A stretch of 64,000 nt of DNA, from NCBI RefSeq assembly GCF_900184795.1, contig NZ_FXXN01000026.1, positions 124,001 through 188,000 of the forward strand, given 5' to 3'. The notes beneath the pieces were generated by a model. The model worked only from the letters and a program-made list of their open reading frames with translations, had not been told where the DNA came from and made no database searches. Made by a program: the position numbers and the translations under genes. This DNA is from Magnetospirillum sp. 15-1 (GTDB lineage Bacteria; Pseudomonadota; Alphaproteobacteria; Rhodospirillales; Magnetospirillaceae). This document shows, one piece after another, positions 45,393 through 53,343 of the stretch. Position 1 is the first letter of the stretch; every line of letters starts with the position of its first letter.

Positions 45393-46709
45393 TCATAATC
45401 GAAGGATGGCCACCGCTTCCAGGTGAGCGGACCACGGGAACTGGTCGATCGGCGTGATTCGCTCGATGCGCCAGCCGCCGTCGCAAAGGGTGCGCAGGTC
45501 GCGGGCCAGGGTGGCGGGATTGCACGACACCATGGCGATGGTGGTGGGACCGCCGCGAACAGGCTTGGCCAGTTCGGCGGCCTGGGCTGCCGCCCCGGCG
45601 CGGGGCGGGTCGAGGACCACGGCCGGATAGGCCTTCAACTCGTGGGCGGCCAGCGGGCGGCGGGCCAGATCGCGCACCTCGGTGGTCAGAGGCAGCCCCC
45701 CGGCCCTGGCGGCGGCGTCCAGGGCCGCCACCGGCCCCTGCTCGCCCTCCACGGCGCGGACCGGGCCGCGGAGCGCCAGGGGCAGGCTGAAGCTGCCGCA
45801 GCCGGCATAAAGATCGGCCACCGGCACGTCCCTCGGGATGGCCGACAGGATGGCCTCGGCGATGGCCAGCTCGCCGCCGCGGGTCGGCTGCAGAAAGGCG
45901 CCGGGAGCGGGTTCCACAGCGATGCCGGCGAAATGCACCGTGGCCGGGTGGCGCCGGGCGATGGGTTCCACTAGCCCGGTACCGGGGCGCCGCCAGTGCA
46001 GGCGGGCGAGGTCGAGGGCCTCGGCGGCGGCGGCCAGGGTCTCGCGCTCGAACAAATCGAGGCGGGCCGGCGCCTCCACCAGTACGTCCAGGCCGCCTTC
46101 GGTCAGGGTGACGGTCATCTCGCCGCCGCCATCCACGGCGATGCCGGACAGCATGCCGCGCAGCCCCGGTAAGGCGGCGCTTAAATCCGGGTCCAGCAGC
46201 GGGCAGCGCTCGATATCGACCACGGTGTGGCTGGCCCGGCCGTTGAATCCCAGCAGGATGGCGCCCTTGGCGCGGACGAAAGTGAAGTCGGCGCGCCGCC
46301 GCGAGGCGGGCGGCACCCGCACCAGCGGTCCCACCGTCACCTCGGCCAACCCCTGACGGGCCAGTTGGGTGATCAACAGTTCACGCTTCCACTCGGCATA
46401 AAGGGCGTCGTCCAGGTGCTGAGCCGAGCAGCCGCCGCAGCGGCCGTAATGGGCGCAAGGCGGGGAAGCGCGGCCGGGGCCGGGCTCCAGCACCTCGATC
46501 AGGGCGGCGGTCAGGCCGTCGCCGCGCCGGCCCTCGATGCGGGCCAGCACCCGGTCACCGGCGACGGTGAAGGGGACGAACACCGCTTCGCCGTCCAGAC
46601 GGGCGATCCCGTCGCCGCGTGCCCCCAGCAGGTCGATGGTCAGCTCGACGGTGCGAGGCGGCGGCGCATTGCGGTTGGCGCGCGGCGCGGCGCGGCGCGG
46701 CTTTCTCAT
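45393..46709 (-). CDS. TrmA/RlmD-family RNA 5-methyluridine methyltransferase
   Basis: A 438-residue SAM-dependent RNA uracil-C5 methyltransferase. N-terminal TRAM-like domain (TVELTIDLLGARGDGIARLD). The iron-sulfur Cys cluster appears as CAHYGRCGGCSAQHL plus a later Cys (ERCPLLDP). The SAM motif is VADLYAGCGSFSLPLALRGP. The catalytic Cys is in VSCNPATLARDLRTL, and the DPPRAG motif precedes it. It most resembles RlmD/RumA, although the exact rRNA or tRNA uridine cannot be told. The ATG at 46709 overlaps the lipoprotein stop as ATGA, and it ends the long operon. Confidence 0.92.
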   Translation of the reverse strand: MRKPRRAAPRANRNAPPPRTVELTIDLLGARGDGIARLDGEAVFVPFTVAGDRVLARIEGRRGDGLTAALIEVLEPGPGRASPPCAHYGRCGGCSAQHLDDALYAEWKRELLITQLARQGLAEVTVGPLVRVPPASRRRADFTFVRAKGAILLGFNGRASHTVVDIERCPLLDPDLSAALPGLRGMLSGIAVDGGGEMTVTLTEGGLDVLVEAPARLDLFERETLAAAAEALDLARLHWRRPGTGLVEPIARRHPATVHFAGIAVEPAPGAFLQPTRGGELAIAEAILSAIPRDVPVADLYAGCGSFSLPLALRGPVRAVEGEQGPVAALDAAARAGGLPLTTEVRDLARRPLAAHELKAYPAVVLDPPRAGAAAQAAELAKPVRGGPTTIAMVSCNPATLARDLRTLCDGGWRIERITPIDQFPWSAHLEAVAILRL

Positions 46710-47368
46710 CGGGCCGCCCGCCCCAGATCGGCCAGGAAGCGGGCGAAGATGTCGGCCACGCCCTTTTCCATGGCCTGGGCGGCGTCCTCGACCCGCTCGG
46801 AGGCAGCGGGCACGCGGGCCACGTAGGTTTCCAGCAGCACCAGCCGCCCGTCGCGGGCGCTGACCACCCCCAATTCGACGTCGATCACCACCTCGGAGCG
46901 TCCGGCGATCTGCTCGAAGCGCCGCACCTTGCCACGCAGCACCCAATCGGGCAGCACCCGCAACTCCGGCGTCACCACCCGGTCGGCCAGACCGGCGGCG
47001 GCCAGATAATGGGCGAGACGGTCCTGCAGCAGCATGCCCGGCGGCTCGCTCCAGAAATCGTATTTGTAGTGGCCCAAGGCGCCGCCCTCACCACGGGCGA
47101 AGGCCAGGGCGCGCTCGGACGCCACCCCGTCGGCGGCCAGCCGGTTGACCTCGATGACCCCCGGCAGCACCGGCTTGGCGAAGTGCTGAACCGGCGCCCC
47201 CGGCTCGATGCGATAGAACGAATCGGGCGGCTCCGCCGGCCCGGCGCAGGCGGCAAGGGCAAGCCCCAGGGCGACCAGGGTCACCCGAAGACACGGATGG
47301 ACACGGATGCCCGCTGCGCGGGCCACGGATGAACGTGGATGAATGTCCAGGGGCATCGGGGCGGTCAC
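46706..47368 (-). CDS. PqiC-like ABC transport auxiliary lipoprotein with cassette-derived N-terminus
   Basis: A 220-residue lipoprotein with lipobox LALAACAG (Cys41). The mature part FYRIEPGAPVQHFAKPVLPG and YVARVPAASERVEDAAQAME match PqiC-like lipoproteins of MCE systems, which help lipid transfer at the outer membrane. The first 28 or so residues (MTAPMPLDIHPRSSVARAAG then IRVHPCLR) are encoded by the end of the inserted GxxExxY cassette, including its terminal repeat. The GTG start at 47368 overlaps the GxxExxY stop as GTGA. An in-frame GTG near 47283, just inside the signal peptide, may be the older start. Role inferred from the operon. Confidence 0.85.
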   Translation of the reverse strand: MTAPMPLDIHPRSSVARAAGIRVHPCLRVTLVALGLALAACAGPAEPPDSFYRIEPGAPVQHFAKPVLPGVIEVNRLAADGVASERALAFARGEGGALGHYKYDFWSEPPGMLLQDRLAHYLAAAGLADRVVTPELRVLPDWVLRGKVRRFEQIAGRSEVVIDVELGVVSARDGRLVLLETYVARVPAASERVEDAAQAMEKGVADIFARFLADLGRAAR

Positions 47369-47794
47369 GGCAAGACTCTCCGTATTTCCAGACGTGGGGT
47401 GCCGAAATTGAGCAGCAATCCGACCGGAAGACGCCCGGCCTTGAGATAATTCAGGACCTGTCCGACATGGGGTGGGGCCAGCTTTTCGACGGCCTTCAGT
47501 TCCACCACGACGCGGTCCGCGACGATCAGATCGGCGATATACGTGCCCACAGCCTGATCGCGGTAGCGGATTTCGAACCGGACCTCTTCCGCCGCCTTCA
47601 ATCCGGCCAAGGCCAGTTCGTGCCGCAGGGCATTCTTATACACGCTTTCGGCAAAACCATGCCCCAACGTCCGCGAGACCTCGAATGCGGCTCCGATGAT
47701 CCGTTCGGTGATCGCCTCCAACTCGTCGGAAAGCCTAAGCCTCATCCCATCCATCCGTGGCGGCGCGTCGGCGCCGCATCCGTGTCCATCCGTG
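47292..47794 (-). mobile_element. GxxExxY cassette with compound inverted-repeat ends
   Basis: A 503-bp unit bounded by perfect 19-bp inverted repeats CACGGATGGACACGGATGC (47292-47310) and its complement (47776-47794). Each end is followed inward by a small hairpin (CCCGC-TGC-GCGGG at 47310-47322; GGCGC-GTCG-GCGCC at 47762-47775). A second 9-bp inverted repeat follows, CCACGGATG (47323-47331) / CATCCGTGG (47752-47760). It contains only the GxxExxY gene, no transposase, and no target duplication is obvious. It splits an operon whose other junctions overlap or nearly touch, which supports a recent insertion. Confidence 0.8.
47365..47754 (-). CDS. GxxExxY family protein (PD-(D/E)XK-like)
   Basis: A 129-residue protein of the GxxExxY family. 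The naming motif is G33-F-A-E36-S-V-Y39 in LGHGFAESVYKNALRHELAL. A nuclease-like core follows: Asp75 in TYIADLIVADRVVVELKAVE, Glu85-x-Lys87 and Gln99 in HVGQVLNYLK, fitting the D-ExK-Q pattern of PD-(D/E)XK enzymes. The function of the family is not established. The ATG overlaps the inner inverted repeat of the cassette, and its stop overlaps the GTG of the lipoprotein. It sits 61 bases after the mlaD stop. Confidence 0.9.
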   Translation of the reverse strand: MDGMRLRLSDELEAITERIIGAAFEVSRTLGHGFAESVYKNALRHELALAGLKAAEEVRFEIRYRDQAVGTYIADLIVADRVVVELKAVEKLAPPHVGQVLNYLKAGRLPVGLLLNFGTPRLEIRRVLP

Positions 47795-47815
47795 CCGTCA
47801 TGGTCGGATGTCGCC

Positions 47816-48778
47816 CTATTTCCGTCCCGGGCCGTCCTCGCCCCGTTTGTTGCCGCCGATCAGCACGCCGGGATTGTCCCTGATCTGGCGCGAAAATTCG
47901 TGCAGGTTCCGGGTGGTGCCGTCCAGGTTGTAGGTGACCGAGTCGATGGAGCGCGATACCGCCTGCAGCGTATGGCGAAGGTCCTTGATGGACTGGTCGA
48001 TGTTGTCCTGGTTGCCGGTGATGCTTTTGTCCAGGGAGGTCAGCATGGCGTCGACCTTCCTGCGGCTGTCCTGCAGGCCGGCCGACAGTTGGGCGGCGTT
48101 GGTCAGGGTTTCCTTGATGCGGTCGGCGTTGGCGTCGGTGACCACCTTGGCGGACAGGGTGCCGGTCATCTTCTCCACGTCGGCGGTGATCCTGGGCGTC
48201 TTGGCGGCCAGATCCTGGGTGACCACCAGCAGGTTGGCCATCAGGTCGGGGGCGTGCTTCTCCAGAATGGTGCCCAGGCTGCCCACCTGCCGGGTCAGGC
48301 TGAACAGCAGCGGCTTCAGGGCCGTCTGGTTGAGATCGGTGATCTGCCCGGCCATGTCGTTCATGGCCGCGAAGATGTTGGCGGCGGGGCCGGACGGGAT
48401 ATCCGAACCGGGAGGCAACATCTCGGACGAGGTGCCGCCCTTGATGTCGAGCGTCGCCGCCGCCAGCAGTCCCGAGGCGGCGACGCGGGCCTGGGAATCC
48501 TTGGGGATGCGCCAGTCACGGGCCACTGACACCTCCAGGCGGAAGACGGTGTTGTTGCCCTCGCGCAGGGGATAGATGTTCTCCACCTGACCGACCGCGA
48601 AGCCCTCGTAGGTCACCTTGGTGCCGTACTTGATGCCGGCGACGTTGGCCAACTGGGTGTAATAGGATTCGGTCGAGCCGCTCCGCCCGGTCAGCACCGC
48701 CACCACCGCCACCAGCGATACCAGCATGGCCAGAACGAAACCGCCGACCAGCGCGTAGTTGATACGGGAATCCTTCAT
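47816..48778 (-). CDS. MCE-domain lipid transport protein (MlaD-like)
   Basis: A 320-residue protein with one N-terminal TM (YALVGGFVLAMLVSLVAVVA) and a periplasmic MCE domain (about 40-120: YYTQLANVAGIKYGTKVTYE, GFAVGQVENIYPL). A long helical C-terminal region follows (LRHTLQAVSRSIDSVTYNLD). MCE proteins form hexamers that shuttle phospholipids between membranes. It is longer than E. coli MlaD (about 183 residues) and closer to PqiB/YrbD-type proteins of alphaproteobacteria. The start overlaps the mlaF stop as ATGA. Confidence 0.92.
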   Translation of the reverse strand: MKDSRINYALVGGFVLAMLVSLVAVVAVLTGRSGSTESYYTQLANVAGIKYGTKVTYEGFAVGQVENIYPLREGNNTVFRLEVSVARDWRIPKDSQARVAASGLLAAATLDIKGGTSSEMLPPGSDIPSGPAANIFAAMNDMAGQITDLNQTALKPLLFSLTRQVGSLGTILEKHAPDLMANLLVVTQDLAAKTPRITADVEKMTGTLSAKVVTDANADRIKETLTNAAQLSAGLQDSRRKVDAMLTSLDKSITGNQDNIDQSIKDLRHTLQAVSRSIDSVTYNLDGTTRNLHEFSRQIRDNPGVLIGGNKRGEDGPGRK

Positions 48779-49632
48779 GGGCGCGGTGTCCGGGTGGTGG
48801 AGGGTGGAGAGGGGGGCTGGGCGGGGCCGCCGATCAGCCGGCGCAGATAGGAATCGGCGTCGGGCTCGACGTCCTCGGTGCGACGATTCAGCAGGTTCTG
48901 GATGCGCGGATCGCTGCTGGCCCGGATGGCCTCGACGGTGTCCAGCGCCAGCACGTGGCCCTTGTCCAGCACGCAGATACGGTCGGCGATCTTGAAGGCG
49001 GAATCCAGGTCGTGGGTCACCACCACGATGCTCATGCCCATGGCGTCGCGCAGCCTGAGGATCAGGTCGTCGATGGAGGACGCCACCACCGGGTCCAGCC
49101 CCGCCGACGGCTCGTCGCAGAACAGCAGTTCCGGGTCCATGACGATGGCCCGCGCCAGGGCGGCGCGCTTGATCATGCCGCCCGACAGTTCGGCCGGCCT
49201 CAGGTGCTCGAAGCCGGCCAGGCTCACCACTTCCAGCTTGAGCCGCGTCATGATGCCGATGGTGGTCTCGTCCAGCCCGGTATGTTCGCGCAGCGGCAGG
49301 GCGATGTTGTCGCCGACGCTCATGGAACTGAACAGGGCGCCCGACTGGAACGCCACGCCGGTACGGGTGCGCAGCCGCTGCAGGGCGATGGGCGACAGCC
49401 TGGCGATGTCGTGGCCCAGGATGCGCACCGTGCCGGAACTGGGCTTCTTCAGCCCCAGCAGGTGGTTGAGGAACGTGGTCTTGCCCGAGCCCGAGCCGCC
49501 CATGATCACCATGATCTCGCCGCGCGCCACGGTGAGCGACACGTCGTGCAGGATCTGGCGGTCGCCGTAATGGGTGACGAGGTTGGAGACCTCGATGCTG
49601 TAGGGGGTGGGACTGGGGGATTGCCCGGCCAT
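48775..49632 (-). CDS. ABC transporter ATP-binding protein (MlaF-like)
   Basis: A 285-residue ATPase. Walker A MVIMGGSGSGKTTFLNHLLG, Q-loop GVAFQSGALFSSMSVGDNIA, signature LSGGMIKRAALARAIVMDPE, Walker B LLFCDEPSAGLDPV and H-loop VVVTHDLDS are all intact. The LSGGM form and the FQSGALF segment are typical of MlaF/Mkl. It powers the MCE lipid transporter with MlaE. The ATG at 49632 overlaps the mlaE stop as ATGA. The C-terminal Pro-rich tail is variable. Confidence 0.95.
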   Translation of the reverse strand: MAGQSPSPTPYSIEVSNLVTHYGDRQILHDVSLTVARGEIMVIMGGSGSGKTTFLNHLLGLKKPSSGTVRILGHDIARLSPIALQRLRTRTGVAFQSGALFSSMSVGDNIALPLREHTGLDETTIGIMTRLKLEVVSLAGFEHLRPAELSGGMIKRAALARAIVMDPELLFCDEPSAGLDPVVASSIDDLILRLRDAMGMSIVVVTHDLDSAFKIADRICVLDKGHVLALDTVEAIRASSDPRIQNLLNRRTEDVEPDADSYLRRLIGGPAQPPSPPSTTRTPRP

Positions 49633-50447
49633 CAGCGGGTCACCATGAAGACGAAGATCATGTCGGTGATGACGATGGCCGAGATGGCATGCACCACCGA
49701 CCGCGTGGTCATGCGGCCCACTCCTTCGGCCCCGCCGGTCACCGAGGCGCCGTTGACCACGCCGACCACGGTGATCAGCACGGCGAAGATGGCGCTTTTG
49801 CCCAGGCCGTGCCAGACGTCGTTGAGCCGCACCAGATCGGTCATCTCGTCCACATAGGCGCCCAGCGAGCTGCCCAGCTGCGGCGCGATGTACAGCCCGG
49901 CGGCGAACAGGCCGACCAGATCGGACCACAGGGTCAGGGCCGGCAGCATCACCAGCATGGCCAGCAGCGGCGGCACCACCAGAAAGCGTACCGGCGAGAT
50001 ACCCATGACGGTGAGCGCGTCGATTTCCTGGTTGATGCGCATGGTGCCCAGCCGGGCGGCCAGCGCCGAGCCCGAACGCCCCGCCACCAGAATGCCGGTG
50101 ATCAGCGGGCCGAACTCGCGCACCACCGACATGGCGACGCCGATGGACACCCGGGATTCGGCGCCGAACAGGCGAAGCGTGTAGATGCCCTGGATGGCCA
50201 GCATGATGCCGATGGTGGCCGACAGAACGGTGACGATGGGCAGGGCGCCGATGCCGATCTCCATGGCCTGGGCCACCACGGGGGAAAGGCGCACCGGCTG
50301 GCGGCGCTTGCCTCCCATGCCCAGCCAATAGAGGCATTCGGCCAGCAGCGAGGCCCCATAGCCGAATTCGGCGATCCCGGTCACCGTCCGGCGTCCCAGC
50401 CGGTCGAGCAGTCCGATGAATCCCCTGGGTTCGGCCTCGGAGCTCAC
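49632..50447 (-). CDS. ABC transporter permease (MlaE-like)
   Basis: A 271-residue MlaE/YrbE permease. It has the amphipathic N-terminal helix, then about five membrane segments. Family motifs: GIGALPIVTVLSATIGIMLA, VREFGPLITGILVAGRSGSA, ARLGTMRINQEIDALTVMGI and SDLVGLFAAGLYIA. It is the membrane core of the lipid ABC transporter. The start is GTG at 50447, 4 bases after the STAS stop. Confidence 0.95.
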   Translation of the reverse strand: MSSEAEPRGFIGLLDRLGRRTVTGIAEFGYGASLLAECLYWLGMGGKRRQPVRLSPVVAQAMEIGIGALPIVTVLSATIGIMLAIQGIYTLRLFGAESRVSIGVAMSVVREFGPLITGILVAGRSGSALAARLGTMRINQEIDALTVMGISPVRFLVVPPLLAMLVMLPALTLWSDLVGLFAAGLYIAPQLGSSLGAYVDEMTDLVRLNDVWHGLGKSAIFAVLITVVGVVNGASVTGGAEGVGRMTTRSVVHAISAIVITDMIFVFMVTR

Positions 50448-50451
50448 CGCG

Positions 50452-50778
50452 TCATCCCCCGAGCGCGGCTTCGACGGTGTCGGCGATGGTGAAGACGCGA
50501 TCCAGGCGGGCCAGTTGCAGCACCCGGCGGACCGGATCGCTGATGGCCGCCAGGGCGAAGCGGGTGCCGTTCTTTCGGGCCATCTGGTAGGCCTCGACCA
50601 GGCCGGCGATGCCGGAGCTGTCGATGTATTCCACCTTGGAGAGATCGACCACCACCGGGCGCTTCTCCAGCATCAGCTCCATCAGCGCCTTGCGCAGCGA
50701 GGGGCTGTGGCGCAGGTCCACCTCGCCGGACAGGATCACGACGGTGGCGGTATCGGCGGTACGGGTTTCCAGCTTCAT
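50452..50778 (-). CDS. STAS-domain protein (anti-sigma factor antagonist or MlaB-like)
   Basis: A 108-residue STAS domain: TVVILSGEVDLRHSPSLRKA, then VVVDLSKVEYIDSSGIAGLV with a phosphorylatable Ser (Ser54/55) in DSSG. Two roles are possible. As an RsbV/SpoIIAA-type antagonist it would be a substrate of the SpoIIE-type phosphatase just upstream. As an MlaB-like subunit it would bind the MlaF ATPase encoded downstream. The gene sits exactly between the two sets, with ATGA overlap upstream and 4 bases downstream. I cannot choose between the roles from sequence alone. Confidence 0.92.
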   Translation of the reverse strand: MKLETRTADTATVVILSGEVDLRHSPSLRKALMELMLEKRPVVVDLSKVEYIDSSGIAGLVEAYQMARKNGTRFALAAISDPVRRVLQLARLDRVFTIADTVEAALGG

Positions 50779-52445
50779 GTCGGGTCGATCCGTCTGACCA
50801 TTTGCAAAAGGTTGCCGATTCCGGCCGGCGGCGGCAGGAAATCCACATGATCCATGATAGAGCGCATCAGATGGGTGCCCAGCCCCCCGGGCCGCACCTC
50901 GTCCAGCGACCTGGGATGGATTTTAGCCACATCCACGGCGGGAGCGAAATCCATAAGTCGTATGACCAACCGATCGTCTTCGCGGTCCAGGCGAAGAACG
51001 ATGTCGCCCTCGCCGCCGTGATAGGCGTGGCGGATGATGTTCTGGCAGGCTTCGTCCACCGCCAGCACCACGTCGCCGACCATGGATTCGCCGCAGCCCA
51101 TGGCGCGGGCCGCCCCGCCTACCGCGGCGCGGATGGCGGCCAGTTCCTCGGGCCGGGCGGGGTATCGCCGCTCGAAGGCGGCGACCGCGCCGCTCCGGCG
51201 GTCCTCGATCACCACCAGGGTGATGTCGTCGAGCAGGCCGCCGCTGTCGTCCAGCGAACGCACCAGCGCCTCCAGGCGCTCGGTGGCCGGCAGGGCGGAG
51301 AAGCTCTGGATCAGGGCGCGGGCGCCCTCGTTCTCCAGCATGGCGTCGTGGCGGGGGCGGGCCTCGGTCAGCCCGTCGGTGAAGAGATAGAGGGAGCCGC
51401 CATCCAGGTCGACCACGCTTTCCGGGCAGCCGTCGGCGAACAGTTCCACGGCGATGCCGAGCGGCGGCATCTCGCCCTCGATGGGGGTGAAGGTGCCGTC
51501 CTTCAGCAGCAGCGGCGGCTCGTGGCCGGCGATGGCCAGCACCACCCGGCCGCTGGCCGGATCGAACAGGCCGGCCGCCATGGTGACGAACATGCCGGGC
51601 ATCCGGGTTTCCAGCAGTTCGGAATTGATGGCGGTCAGAACCGCTCCGGGGCCGGCCTCCCGCTTGACGAGACAGCGGAACAGGCTGGCGGTCTTGGCCA
51701 TCAGCAGCGAAGCCTTCATGCCCTTGCCCGCCACGTCGCCGATGGCGAAGGCCGTCCGTCCATCGGCCAGCGGGATGATCTCGAAAAAATCCCCCGAAAC
51801 GCCGCGGGCCGGCAGGTTGATGCCGTGAATGGGCGAATCCTCGGATTGCGGCCCCGGCAGCATGGCCCGCTGAATCTCCGACGCCAGCTCGAGTTCGCGC
51901 TTCAGCCCCTGCTCCTCGGCCATGTCGGCCACCAGCCTGGCATTGATCAGCGCCAGGGCCGAACTGGCGGCCAGGGCCTGCAGCAGGCGGGAATCCGTCT
52001 GGGAGAAGGCGCCGCCGCCCTTCTTGTTGAACAGCTCGATGGCGCCCAGTTTCGTGCCGCGCACCGCCATGGGGGCGCACAGAATGGAAAGGGTCTCGAA
52101 GCCGGTGGCCGCGTCGACGGCGCCGGTGAAGTCGGGATCACGCCTGGTATCCCTCACCAGCTGCGGCACGCCCAGGTCGATGGTCCGCCCGACGATGCCG
52201 GTGCCGGGAGTGAGCCGCAGGCCGATGACGTCCACCGGCCCCATATTGGCGCGGCATACCAGTTCGCCGCTGTCCTCGTCGATGAGGAACAGCGAGGCGG
52301 CTTCCGCCCCCATCCGCTGGGCGATGCGTTCCAGGCCCAGACGCAGGGTGGCTTCCACGTCGTGAGAATGGGCGAAATCGCCGGTCATCTCGACGATCAG
52401 GTCGAGGTGGCTGGCGGAATCTGTCTCGGGAAGCGGGCTCGGCAT
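50775..52445 (-). CDS. GAF-SpoIIE phosphatase fused to an RsbW-like kinase domain
   Basis: A 556-residue regulator. GAF domain at about 20-165 (AASLFLIDEDSGELVCRANM, SILCAPMAVRGTKLGAIELF), a coiled linker, then a PP2C-like SpoIIE/RsbU phosphatase (about 195-400: GVSGDFFEIIPLADGRTAFA, IGDVAGKGMKASLLMAKTA, LFTDGLTEARP, DDITLVVIEDR). The C-terminus is a HATPase of the RsbW type (DVVLAVDEACQNIIRHAYHG, RPGGLGTHLM). Such fusions carry both the phosphatase and the kinase for STAS proteins, in a partner-switching module. The STAS gene overlaps its end. The signal sensed by GAF and the final target are unknown. Confidence 0.93.
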   Translation of the reverse strand: MPSPLPETDSASHLDLIVEMTGDFAHSHDVEATLRLGLERIAQRMGAEAASLFLIDEDSGELVCRANMGPVDVIGLRLTPGTGIVGRTIDLGVPQLVRDTRRDPDFTGAVDAATGFETLSILCAPMAVRGTKLGAIELFNKKGGGAFSQTDSRLLQALAASSALALINARLVADMAEEQGLKRELELASEIQRAMLPGPQSEDSPIHGINLPARGVSGDFFEIIPLADGRTAFAIGDVAGKGMKASLLMAKTASLFRCLVKREAGPGAVLTAINSELLETRMPGMFVTMAAGLFDPASGRVVLAIAGHEPPLLLKDGTFTPIEGEMPPLGIAVELFADGCPESVVDLDGGSLYLFTDGLTEARPRHDAMLENEGARALIQSFSALPATERLEALVRSLDDSGGLLDDITLVVIEDRRSGAVAAFERRYPARPEELAAIRAAVGGAARAMGCGESMVGDVVLAVDEACQNIIRHAYHGGEGDIVLRLDREDDRLVIRLMDFAPAVDVAKIHPRSLDEVRPGGLGTHLMRSIMDHVDFLPPPAGIGNLLQMVRRIDPT

Positions 52446-52645
52446 ATCCCCATCATGCCAAGGATGATGGAAACGGCCAATCGCTTAGAGCGGCCGTTGA
52501 GGGCGCGGCCAAGGGCGCGGATGCGCCCGCCCGGCGAGGGACAATGATAAAGCCGATACAAAAAAGATGCGCGGGGGGCTCGACTTTCCCGGTTCCGCCC
52601 GTGTAAAGGGATGGGGGGGACGGGGAAGGCCGTGTTGGGGAAGTG

Positions 52646-52864
52646 ATGTTTTTTTCACGAGGCAAGGGCGGTTCCGGGATCGAGCCCGGAGACGTTTTTC
52701 ATAAGCTTGGGACCTATGGCAGCGACTGGACGGTGGAGCGGATCTTCGATTACGCCGACATCCCCCGTCATGTGCGGCTGATCGATCGCAACAGCGGCCG
52801 CACCATGACGGTGGCGGCCAACATGCTGCTCGATCCCGACAATTTCGTCAGGCGTCCCGCCTGA
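52646..52864 (+). CDS. Small hypothetical protein
   Basis: A 72-residue protein I do not recognise by name. MFFSRGKGGSGIEPGDVFHK is followed by LGTYGSDWTVERIFDYADIP and HVRLIDRNSGRTMTVAANML. It looks like a small beta-rich fold similar to proteins carrying an SH3-like or DUF-type hypothetical domain. GC and codon use match the core genome, and GGGGAAG precedes the start. It converges immediately on the lipoprotein gene stop, with no gap. The 200 bases upstream hold no gene. Confidence 0.65.
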   Translation: MFFSRGKGGSGIEPGDVFHKLGTYGSDWTVERIFDYADIPRHVRLIDRNSGRTMTVAANMLLDPDNFVRRPA

Positions 52865-53275
52865 TCACGGCGGCCGGCAGTCCAGGCTGCCCGCCAGATG
52901 CTTCTCGATAAGCGGCGGATAATCGTAGATCAGCATGCTGTCGCGCTGATGCACGGTAACTTCGGTATCGTTGCCCTTGCGCGCGAAATCCACCACCAGG
53001 AAGATCTCGGTGCGGAACACCGCCTCCAGCTCGCCGATCAGCTCGGCGCGGCCGCCGTTGGGCATTATATTGCAGCGATAGTGATAGTTGGGGCCACGCG
53101 CGCACCACGACAGCATCCGGGCGACCTTGGGGCAGGCGTTGGCCGGGCTCATGGCGGTGTACAGGCTTACCCGCCGGTCGGCGTTGGCGCGCGCGTCCTC
53201 GGGGGTGCGGTCGGGGGTGATCATGGAGCAGCCCCCCAGGACCAGCGCCAAAGCAAGGATGACAGGAAGTCTCAT
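52865..53275 (-). CDS. Hypothetical lipoprotein
   Basis: A 136-residue lipoprotein: MRLPVILALALVLGGCSMIT has the lipobox LGGC (Cys16). The mature part contains several Cys residues (NACPKVARMLSWCARGPNYH, YRCNIMPNGG, SLDCRPP), which could form disulfides in the periplasm. I do not recognise the family. It has a short upstream gap to the hydrolase stop at 53344 and its own start context. Confidence 0.75.
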   Translation of the reverse strand: MRLPVILALALVLGGCSMITPDRTPEDARANADRRVSLYTAMSPANACPKVARMLSWCARGPNYHYRCNIMPNGGRAELIGELEAVFRTEIFLVVDFARKGNDTEVTVHQRDSMLIYDYPPLIEKHLAGSLDCRPP

Positions 53276-53343
53276 GACAATTCCGATACGGCCTGCCGAA
53301 ATCCTAACCGGGTTCGGATCATAACGAAACTAGGGTTTTAACC

